Shown piece by piece: positions 1 through 5,270 of a stretch of DNA of 5,652 nucleotides. The DNA comes from Clostridiales bacterium (GTDB taxonomy: Bacteria; Bacillota; Clostridia; Lachnospirales; Lachnospiraceae): the NCBI GenBank assembly GCA_012512995.1, contig JAAZDA010000478.1:1-5652 (forward strand), given 5' to 3'. Every line of letters starts with the position of its first letter. The stretch's first letter is position 1. The position numbers and the translations under genes are program-made. The notes beneath the pieces are model-generated. The model saw only the letters and a program-made list of their open reading frames with translations. It made no database searches and was not told where the DNA came from.

Positions 1-14
1 CTGTACAAATAAAG

Positions 15-42
15 TTGACCAATTGTTATTCTGAATGATAAC
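15..42 (+). promoter_or_regulatory. Candidate sigma-A-type promoter for the sensor kinase operon
   Basis: TTGACC at 15-20 matches the -35 consensus TTGACA at 5 of 6 positions. After a 16-bp spacer, GATAAC at 37-42 matches the -10 consensus TATAAT at 4 of 6. Transcription from it would begin near position 49, just upstream of the ATG codons at 65 and 68. That would leave the earlier in-frame ATG at 35 outside the transcript. The -10 match is modest and only 14 bases lie upstream in the window, so this is an inference from motif matching. Confidence 0.35.
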
Positions 43-43
43 A
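24..43. repeat. Small inverted repeat overlapping the candidate -10
   Basis: TGTTAT at 24-29 and ATAACA at 38-43 are perfect reverse complements separated by 8 bp. The dyad spans the spacer and -10 of the candidate promoter, a usual place for a repressor or autoregulatory site. It is only 6 bp per arm and AT-rich, so chance is a real alternative. Confidence 0.3.
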
Positions 44-67
44 GGGCGCAGATTATCTGGGGTGATG

Positions 68-1855
68 ATGAAATTTTCGGAAAAAACAAAAGAAAAAATT
101 CAGAGGACAAGTATCAGGAGCAGGATATTTATTGCGATGATAGTAGTTTCTGTCGGGATAATTTCGCTCCTGGGTTCGGTAATCTACGGTTATTCGAGAA
201 AGGTTATTGAGTCAAATTATCAGAGTATCCATTTAAGCAGTCTCCAGATAGCCAGCAATGTTATTGAACTGCAACTCAATAATGATGCGGAGCAGGCCAG
301 GTCAATGCTTAATGACGAGGCATTTAAGACATTATTTAAGGATGAAAAGACAGGGACCAAAACATTTGGAAATAATAAGGTTCTTATGGAAAGGGCACTG
401 CTCAAGTACAGCAGCAGTAATAATGACATAAGGGATATCCTTGTTGTCAATAACGCAGGAAACCTGTCATTTGTCAGCAAGTATGATCTGAACCGTCAGA
501 GCGTCAATGAGTATTATAGTTCGGACAACATACTTGACAGATCATGGGTAAGTGACGCGATAGCTGCAAATGGAAAAGAAGTTTTCTATGGAGAGAATGT
601 TCTTTTCAGCGAAGATGATAAAGATGATGCGGATAAGTCTTTTTCAATGGTGAAGGAAATGATCGATCCGGATACGCAGAAAGCCATGGGGTTTCTCGTA
701 TTTAACATAAGAAAATCAAGCCTCAGCGCTACGACCGGAACCCATGATGAAGGCTATTCGACAGGCCGCTATATGATACTTGATAAAGCACACGTGTCGG
801 AGACGGGCTACCCAACAGTAGTCTATTCTACGGATTCTGTTGAAAGCCTGAAGAGAATAATGGATGCATATACGGGTTCTGATTCTGACATTCACTATCT
901 GTTTACGACATATGAGAATGAAGTAAGCGGATGGGATATGGTCAATGTTGTTGATAAAAAGGACCTGTCGGGAACAACAAAATATATCGGGCTGATGATA
1001 GCGGTATTGTGTTTAGTCATGGTCGCACTTAGCGCGTATCTGTCATATAGGATCTCAAAATCTCTGACATACAGGCTCGGCAGACTTGAGAAGACCATTC
1101 AGCAGGTCAGTGATGGTAATTATGATATTGAAGAAGTCTTTGATAACAGCGAGGTGGGAAAAATAGGAAATCAGTTCAAGAAGATGGTGAATAGCAACCA
1201 TGAACTGAACGATAAATTACTGAAGACAAAACTGAAAGAGAGAGAATCGGAGCTGTTGTTGCTGCAGACGCAGATAAACCCGCATTTTCTATACAATACA
1301 CTGGACGCCCTGTATTTCATGGCTGTGATACACAGTGAAGATGAAATTGCGGAAATGGTTCATTCCCTGTCTGACACATTCAGGCTGAGTCTTAATAGAG
1401 GAGAGAAATTTATTACTGTAAGAGATGAGTTAAACAGGCTGAAGGCTTATATGAAAGTTCAGTCATTCAGATACAAAGACAGGTTTTCTCTGATCCTGAA
1501 TGTTGAAGAAGGAATTCTTGACAGCAAAATAATGGTCTTTATTATTCAGCCGCTCGTCGAGAATGCATTTTACCATGGACTTGAGCCCAAAATAGGCAAA
1601 GGCTGGATAAAAGTCGGTGGCATACGCAGTAATGGATGTTTTGTCTTTACGGTAGAGGACAATGGGGTAGGCATGGAGGATATTTCCGCAGCCCTTACGG
1701 GATATGGATTGAAAAACATCGAAGAGAGAATTGAACTCTATTATGGAGAAGGATACGGATTAAAATTCAGCAGTACCAAAGGGGAAGGAACAATTGTGAC
1801 AGTGGTGGTGCCTGAAGAAGCTGAAGAGGCACGTCTATCAGGCGGCGATGATTGA
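68..1855 (+). CDS. Membrane sensor histidine kinase, LytS/YesM type (HAMP, His_kinase, HATPase_c)
   Basis: This 595-residue kinase (numbering from the ATG at 68) autophosphorylates on histidine and passes the phosphate to the regulator encoded next to it. Residues 20-42 form the first membrane segment. About 43-305 is an extracytoplasmic sensor region of the kind that is usually dCache-like in this family. Residues 306-327 form the second membrane segment, followed by a HAMP region (about 328-380) and a helical linker. The phosphoacceptor is His406 in QINPHFLYNTLD, the signature of this kinase class. ATP-binding motifs follow: an N box with Glu498-Asn499 in QPLVENAFYHG, DNGVG at 531-535 and GYGLKNI at 545-551. 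I chose ATG 68 because GGGG (59-62) lies 5 nt upstream; ATG 35, GTG 62 and ATG 65 are in-frame alternatives, and ATG 35 has no visible ribosome-binding site. The downstream regulator and sugar importer suggest carbohydrate sensing. The ligand is unknown. Confidence 0.93.
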   Translation: MKFSEKTKEKIQRTSIRSRIFIAMIVVSVGIISLLGSVIYGYSRKVIESNYQSIHLSSLQIASNVIELQLNNDAEQARSMLNDEAFKTLFKDEKTGTKTFGNNKVLMERALLKYSSSNNDIRDILVVNNAGNLSFVSKYDLNRQSVNEYYSSDNILDRSWVSDAIAANGKEVFYGENVLFSEDDKDDADKSFSMVKEMIDPDTQKAMGFLVFNIRKSSLSATTGTHDEGYSTGRYMILDKAHVSETGYPTVVYSTDSVESLKRIMDAYTGSDSDIHYLFTTYENEVSGWDMVNVVDKKDLSGTTKYIGLMIAVLCLVMVALSAYLSYRISKSLTYRLGRLEKTIQQVSDGNYDIEEVFDNSEVGKIGNQFKKMVNSNHELNDKLLKTKLKERESELLLLQTQINPHFLYNTLDALYFMAVIHSEDEIAEMVHSLSDTFRLSLNRGEKFITVRDELNRLKAYMKVQSFRYKDRFSLILNVEEGILDSKIMVFIIQPLVENAFYHGLEPKIGKGWIKVGGIRSNGCFVFTVEDNGVGMEDISAALTGYGLKNIEERIELYYGEGYGLKFSSTKGEGTIVTVVVPEEAEEARLSGGDD

Positions 1856-1876
1856 TCTTATAAGGAGCATTGAACC

Positions 1877-2620
1877 ATGCACAGAATTTTTATTGTTGAT
1901 GATGAAGAAATTGTAATTGAAGGTATTTCCACGATTATTGAGAGATATATGCCGGACTGTGTAGTCACCGGATCTGCAACAGATGGAATATCAGCGAGAA
2001 ATGAGATCCTCGAAAAGAAACCGGATGTACTCGTTACTGATATAAGAATACCCGGGATGGATGGCCTGTCACTTATTGAAGATGTCAGGCAGTTCCTGCC
2101 AGACATGATCTGTATTGTAATAAGTGGATATATGGAATTCGAATATGCAAGACGGGCTTTACAGATGGGGGTAAAAGACTATATTGATAAACCCGTGACC
2201 ATAGAAAAACTTAAGAAATCAATCGAAAATCTTGGGCGTTTTGATAATGTCAAAAAGGCTGAGCATGAAGATGTTCCGGATGTCAAAATGACCGAGACCG
2301 GACATTCTGCAATTGACAGAGCATTGGCGTTCATCAATGACAATTATGATCGTGATATTGGACTCAGCGAAGTAGCATCTGTCGTTGATATGAATCCGGC
2401 ATATCTGTGCGTATTGTTCAAGGAGAATGTTGGGGAAAGTTTTATCAAGTATCTTACAAAAGTGCGGATAAATAAGGCAAAATCGTTGCTTGCCAGTGGG
2501 ATGAAAGTCGTGGATGTGAGTGGAATGGTAGGATACAATGATTGCCGGTATTTCTGTGACATTTTTAAGAAACATGAGAATATGACCCCGAACGAATATA
2601 AAAGCACAATAAGAATATAG
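1877..2620 (+). CDS. Response regulator with AraC-type DNA-binding domain (YesN-like)
   Basis: This 247-residue cytoplasmic transcription factor is the likely partner of the upstream kinase, 21 nt away, with AAGGAG at 1862-1867 placed 9 nt before the ATG. The receiver domain covers about 1-120: acidic pocket Asp8-Asp9, phosphoacceptor Asp55 in VTDIRIPGMDG, switch residue Ser83, and Lys105 in the DKP motif. A short linker (about 121-144) leads to a C-terminal AraC/XylS domain (about 145-245). That domain has two helix-turn-helix units, near 161-193 (LSEVASVVDMNPAYLCVLFK) and 211-242 (GYNDCRYFCDIFKK, then MTPNEYK). At 247 residues it is a compact member; many YesN-type regulators carry a long middle region between the two domains that is absent here. 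Its natural target is the importer promoter immediately downstream, which is an inference from context. Confidence 0.93.
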   Translation: MHRIFIVDDEEIVIEGISTIIERYMPDCVVTGSATDGISARNEILEKKPDVLVTDIRIPGMDGLSLIEDVRQFLPDMICIVISGYMEFEYARRALQMGVKDYIDKPVTIEKLKKSIENLGRFDNVKKAEHEDVPDVKMTETGHSAIDRALAFINDNYDRDIGLSEVASVVDMNPAYLCVLFKENVGESFIKYLTKVRINKAKSLLASGMKVVDVSGMVGYNDCRYFCDIFKKHENMTPNEYKSTIRI

Positions 2621-2645
2621 TTTCGAGTGACATTCGTAATCCTGC

Positions 2646-2666
2646 ATTAAACATAGGATGTTTAAT
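2646..2666. repeat. Perfect 9-bp inverted repeat after the regulator gene
   Basis: ATTAAACAT (2646-2654) and ATGTTTAAT (2658-2666) are perfect reverse complements around a 3-nt centre, AGG. It lies 26 nt beyond the regulator stop codon. The stem has only one G-C pair per arm and is followed by TGTGCAAAG, not a T-run, so it is a poor intrinsic terminator. It could be a weak 3'-end hairpin of the kinase-regulator transcript or a protein-binding palindrome upstream of the importer promoter. I could see no clear terminator elsewhere in this gap, so read-through into the importer genes is possible. Confidence 0.6.
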
Positions 2667-2718
2667 TGTGCAAAGTGCTCAAAAGATTAAATGAATCTAA
2701 AAATTTTATACAACAAAA

Positions 2719-2748
2719 CAAAATAATTCCCACTGGCTCAAAATTATT
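2719..2748 (+). promoter_or_regulatory. Direct repeat, candidate binding site for the AraC-type regulator
   Basis: CAAAATAATT (2719-2728) and CAAAATTATT (2739-2748) match at 9 of 10 positions and start exactly 20 bp apart, about two helical turns. The second copy ends 5 bp before the candidate -10 at 2754, so it covers the place of a -35 box. AraC-family proteins typically bind direct repeats about 21 bp apart with the proximal site touching the -35. A weaker relative, CAAAAGATTA, starts at 2680. The region is very AT-rich, so the match could be partly compositional. Confidence 0.4.
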
Positions 2749-2753
2749 ACCGT

Positions 2754-2759
2754 GATAAT
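2754..2759 (+). promoter_or_regulatory. Candidate -10 element of the importer promoter
   Basis: GATAAT at 2754-2759 matches TATAAT at 5 of 6 positions, and TATAGT at 2761-2766 is a second 5-of-6 candidate. No good TTGACA-like hexamer sits 16-18 bp upstream of either. A good -10 with a poor -35 is what one expects of an activator-dependent promoter, which fits the response regulator next door. Transcription would start around 2766-2773 and give a leader of roughly 55 nt. The choice between the two hexamers is uncertain. Confidence 0.4.
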
Positions 2760-2776
2760 GTATAGTTATGAAACAA

Positions 2777-2798
2777 ATTTACATCATTGGATGTAAAT
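2777..2798. repeat. Perfect 9-bp inverted repeat in the binding-protein leader
   Basis: ATTTACATC (2777-2785) and GATGTAAAT (2790-2798) are perfect reverse complements around ATTG. The dyad lies just downstream of the candidate -10 elements and 18 nt before the GGAGG of the binding-protein gene. It could be an operator for a repressor blocking the promoter, or an RNA hairpin at the 5' end of the transcript that affects stability or translation. It is not followed by a T-run, so it is not a terminator. Confidence 0.6.
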
Positions 2799-2815
2799 AA
2801 TAACAAATGCAGAAC

Positions 2816-2820
2816 GGAGG
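2816..2820 (+). promoter_or_regulatory. Ribosome-binding site that fixes the binding-protein start
   Basis: GGAGG is followed after 5 nt by ATG at 2826. It selects this ATG over the longer in-frame reading from TTG 2787, which lies inside the 2777-2798 palindrome and would put 13 residues in front of a normal lipoprotein signal peptide. Confidence 0.85.
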
Positions 2821-2825
2821 CTTTT

Positions 2826-4244
2826 ATGAAGAAGAAAATGGTTTCATTTGTACTGAGCGTTGCAATGGTATCTGCTATGCTCGCTGGTTGTGGGTCGACC
2901 ACATCATCAGGATCTGCAGCATCTGATACAACTGCTGCATCAGGGAGTGCCGCAGCTTCTACAGCCGCAGCAGACGCTTCTGCCGCGACATCGACAGCGG
3001 CTTCTACTACAGATTTCACGGGAGAGGATCCCCAGTTGTCAAAAGATCTGAAGATTCTGTCAATCTGGGCAGAAGACAATGACAATGGTGTATTGATCAA
3101 TGATATCTGCAAAGCATATCAGGAAGTAAACCCGAATTTCACTTATGAGTATGAAGTTGTTTCAGCTGATGATCTCAAGCAGAAGATAGCTACGCTTGTA
3201 GCTTCAGATGATCTTCCTGATATGTTCGCATATGAGTCAGGCGCTCCTATTGTAGACCTCATCGAAGCTGATAAGATCGTCGATATCGGGGCAGAGCTCG
3301 ACAAGATAGGCGACAGCGCATATGTAACTGATTCAGCTACATCACTGCTTCAGACACTTTCAGGAACAGATTCGATCTATGATCTGCCGCTTGGCATGAA
3401 TGTCGAAGGCTTCTGGTACAATAAGGCACTGTTCGAGCAGGCAGGGATCACAGAAACTCCGGCTACATGGGATGATTTTGAAGCTGATCTCAAGAAACTC
3501 AGCGATGCAGGGATACAGCCTCTGGCATGCGGCGCAGGTGACAAGTGGGGAGCTACACGTCTTATCAATGCATATACAGTCAGAACTCTTGGCCCCGATG
3601 CAATGTCGAATGCGGCAGATGGAACAACAAAGTATACAGACGAAGGATATGTTGCAGCTGCACAGAAAATCCAGGATTGGAACAATGAAGGCTATTTCGG
3701 ACAGGGCGTTACCACTGTGGATATGAATACAGCAGGCAGCATGCTCATGAGCGGAAAAGCAGCAATATTCTATAATGGCTCGTGGTTTACATCGAACCTC
3801 AACGATACTACAGCCAATCTTGCAGGTGAGGACGGAATCGGATTCTTCAATATCCCTGTTGCGGATGAGTCAATCAGCGCAGCTGATTCATATTCAATGA
3901 ACTGCGGAAATATTCTCTGCCTCAGCAAATCCAAATATGATGATGCTACAACATGGTTCCTGAAGTATTTTGTTGAACATATGGGCGACGAGGCTATGTC
4001 AAAGCAGGGCTCAATAAAAGGATATACATACACAGCAGATACATCATCAGTATCAGGATACACAAAGCTCGTACTTGACGAGATAGATAAAGCAAAGTCA
4101 GCATTCACATGGTACGAAGCAACTATGAATTCCGAGGTCTCTACTGTCACGCAGGACAATGTACAGACTCTTATCAATGGCGATATGACTGCTGAGGAAT
4201 ATATGCAGTCGATCCAAGACGCTTCAGATAACAGCGCCCAGTAA
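2826..4244 (+). CDS. Extracellular solute-binding lipoprotein of a carbohydrate ABC importer (family 1)
   Basis: This 472-residue protein should bind a sugar outside the membrane and hand it to the permease encoded downstream. It begins MKKK, followed by a hydrophobic segment (5-21) and the lipobox LAGC with Cys22 as lipid anchor. Residues 23-64 form a low-complexity Ser/Ala/Thr/Asp tether. The folded part starts near 70 and carries family hallmarks: LPDMFAYESGAPIVDLIEA, PLGMNVEGFWYNKALFEQAG, then TPATWDDFEADLKKL, and later GKAAIFYNGSW. Length and layout are normal for the SBP_bac_1-type family. The gene ends in tandem stops, TAA TAG. Isoleucine is mostly ATC here, whereas the kinase gene uses ATA and ATT often, which is consistent with strong expression. 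It lies downstream of the candidate regulated promoter and upstream of the hairpin that separates it from the permeases. The substrate cannot be read from the sequence; a mono- or oligosaccharide is likely. Confidence 0.94.
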   Translation: MKKKMVSFVLSVAMVSAMLAGCGSTTSSGSAASDTTAASGSAAASTAAADASAATSTAASTTDFTGEDPQLSKDLKILSIWAEDNDNGVLINDICKAYQEVNPNFTYEYEVVSADDLKQKIATLVASDDLPDMFAYESGAPIVDLIEADKIVDIGAELDKIGDSAYVTDSATSLLQTLSGTDSIYDLPLGMNVEGFWYNKALFEQAGITETPATWDDFEADLKKLSDAGIQPLACGAGDKWGATRLINAYTVRTLGPDAMSNAADGTTKYTDEGYVAAAQKIQDWNNEGYFGQGVTTVDMNTAGSMLMSGKAAIFYNGSWFTSNLNDTTANLAGEDGIGFFNIPVADESISAADSYSMNCGNILCLSKSKYDDATTWFLKYFVEHMGDEAMSKQGSIKGYTYTADTSSVSGYTKLVLDEIDKAKSAFTWYEATMNSEVSTVTQDNVQTLINGDMTAEEYMQSIQDASDNSAQ

Positions 4245-4255
4245 TAGTTTAGCGG

Positions 4256-4303
4256 AAGCAGGGTCAGGGATGATGAAAAGTCATTGCGACCCTGCTTTTT
4301 TTT
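4256..4303 (+). terminator. Intrinsic-terminator-like hairpin between binding protein and permease
   Basis: GCAGGGTC (4258-4265) pairs perfectly with GACCCTGC (4288-4295). The flanking AA (4256-4257) and TT (4296-4297) extend the stem to 10 bp, and eight T residues run from 4296 to 4303. The 22-nt loop can fold further, with ATGA at 4273-4276 pairing to TCAT at 4281-4284. It starts 11 nt after the binding-protein stop codon. Because the permease genes follow directly, it most likely acts as a partial terminator or 3'-end stabiliser that raises binding protein over permease, an arrangement known for ABC importer operons. Confidence 0.85.
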
Positions 4304-4323
4304 GCAAAGGAGGTCAACATTGA
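4270..4323 (+). CDS. Possible 17-codon leader ORF through the terminator, overlapping the permease start
   Basis: An open frame runs from ATG 4270 (a second ATG follows at 4273) to TGA 4321-4323 and would encode MMKSHCDPAFFCKGGQH. AGGG at 4260-4263 lies 6 nt before the first ATG, and another AGGG (4266-4269) lies directly against it, 3 nt before the second. Its TGA overlaps the TTG start of the permease as TTGA, a geometry typical of translational coupling. The start lies in the hairpin loop and the frame covers the 3' arm, so a translating ribosome would open the hairpin. A frame this short arises easily by chance and the peptide resembles nothing I recognise. Treat it as a hypothesis. Confidence 0.22.
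   Translation: MMKSHCDPAFFCKGGQH
4306..4313 (+). promoter_or_regulatory. Strong ribosome-binding site selecting a TTG start
   Basis: AAAGGAGG stands 6 nt before TTG 4320, only 2 nt after the T-run of the hairpin. It decides the permease start. The alternative in-frame TTG at 4284 lies inside the terminator loop and would add 12 residues read from hairpin sequence, and no ATG lies near the start of the conserved region. Confidence 0.85.
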
Positions 4324-5207
4324 AAAACGTATTGGGCAATAAAAAAGCAATCGCTCTTTTCGTTATACCTGGTCTGGTCGTCTATTCCTGTATAGTAATG
4401 CTCCCGGTAATATGGTCGTTCTATTATTCGTTTTTTTCAGGATCGCCGGGACTTAAGTGGGAATTCTGCGGACTTGATAATTTCAAAAGACTGTTCACGG
4501 ATAATAATTTCAAGGACGCTCTTGTCGTCAATGTCAAATATATTGCTGTCGTAATGCTGGGGCAGGTGGGACTTGGTCTGGCAATGGCGTTGATGTTCAA
4601 ATTCTGGCTGAAAAAAGGGAAGAACATAATCAGGACTCTTGTATTCTTCCCGGTAGTCCTTCCTACAGTTGCAGTAGGCCAACTGTTTTCAAAGATATAT
4701 GAGATCCAGCCGAACTATGGACTTCTTAACAGCCTTTTATCTGCACTCGGGCTCACAAATCTTGTGCAACCATGGATAGGACAGTCCAAAACAGCTTTAT
4801 GGTGTCTGTGTGCAATGGATATTTGGACAGCGATAGGCTTCTATGCAGTAATCTTCTATGGAGCGATCCTGGATATACCGGACGATGTAATAGAGGCAGC
4901 CAGGATTGACGGCTGTGGCGGTTTTAAATTATTCAGATATATAATGGCACCTCTTCTTCATTCAATCACGATCGTATGTCTTGTGTTCAGTTTTTCGGGA
5001 ACAGTCAAAATGTTCGAGTCGTCGATGGCGTTGACAAACGGAGGACCTGGAAATGCTACAAGGTCTCTTTCAATGTATATGTATCTGACGTCATTCTCAT
5101 ATAACAAAGTCGGTTATGGATCGGTCATAGCGTTGTTTATTTTCTTCCTTTGCATAATCGGTTCAAGCATCATCAAGATATTTGACAGGACAGAAAGCTA
5201 TTATTAA
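4320..5207 (+). CDS. ABC sugar transporter permease, first subunit (MalF/UgpA/LacF type)
   Basis: This 295-residue inner subunit of a carbohydrate importer starts at TTG. Six membrane segments can be seen, near residues 11-38, 70-95, 106-124, 158-183, 213-235 and 266-287. The EAA loop that docks the ATPase reads EAARIDGCGGFKLFRYIMAP (192-211). Also typical are the start ALFVIPGLVVY, the PVVLPTVAVG segment after the second helix and TNGGPGNATRSLSMYMY (239-255), a hallmark of the UgpA/LacF branch. Length is normal for that branch, without the extra N-terminal domain of enteric MalF. It should pair with the subunit encoded 63 nt downstream and receive substrate from the lipoprotein encoded upstream. 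Expression is probably reduced relative to the binding protein by the hairpin and the TTG start. Confidence 0.94.
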   Translation: MKNVLGNKKAIALFVIPGLVVYSCIVMLPVIWSFYYSFFSGSPGLKWEFCGLDNFKRLFTDNNFKDALVVNVKYIAVVMLGQVGLGLAMALMFKFWLKKGKNIIRTLVFFPVVLPTVAVGQLFSKIYEIQPNYGLLNSLLSALGLTNLVQPWIGQSKTALWCLCAMDIWTAIGFYAVIFYGAILDIPDDVIEAARIDGCGGFKLFRYIMAPLLHSITIVCLVFSFSGTVKMFESSMALTNGGPGNATRSLSMYMYLTSFSYNKVGYGSVIALFIFFLCIIGSSIIKIFDRTESYY

Positions 5208-5270
5208 CACCATCCTGACCCGACACTGTAATTCCTGACGATTTATGAATAAGAAATGAGGCAATGCATT

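Noticed and set aside
1..12. Possible 3' end of an upstream gene (CTG TAC AAA TAA)
   Set aside because: Only three codons and a stop are visible, which is not evidence of a gene.
35..67. In-frame extension of the kinase to ATG 35
   Set aside because: No ribosome-binding site precedes it, it overlaps a candidate promoter, and the extra 11 residues resemble no kinase N-terminus. ATG 68 with GGGG 5 nt upstream is preferred.
2219..2647. 142-codon open frame on the minus strand across the regulator gene
   Set aside because: It is antisense to a well-supported conserved gene, has no recognisable domain, and its composition mirrors the opposite strand.
2787..2825. TTG start extending the binding protein by 13 residues
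   Set aside because: It would disrupt a standard lipoprotein signal peptide, and GGAGG at 2816-2820 clearly points to ATG 2826.
2860..3051. Plus-strand frame rich in Leu, Gln and His
   Set aside because: It is another frame of the same repetitive linker and has no ribosome-binding site.
2747..3112. 121-codon minus-strand frame, Ala/Val/Asp-rich
   Set aside because: It is the antisense reading of the low-complexity linker of the binding protein, whose repetitive codons keep several frames open.
4284..4319. TTG start extending the permease by 12 residues
   Set aside because: The extension is read from the terminator hairpin and T-run; AAAGGAGG at 4306-4313 directs TTG 4320.
3770..4339. 189-codon minus-strand frame spanning the end of the binding-protein gene and the terminator
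   Set aside because: It runs antisense through two real genes and a plus-strand terminator, and no domain is recognisable.
5213..5239. TCCTGAC repeated at 5213-5219 and 5233-5239, 20 bp apart, between the permease genes
   Set aside because: A 7-bp repeat in a 63-bp gap is within chance, and there is no promoter for it to regulate.
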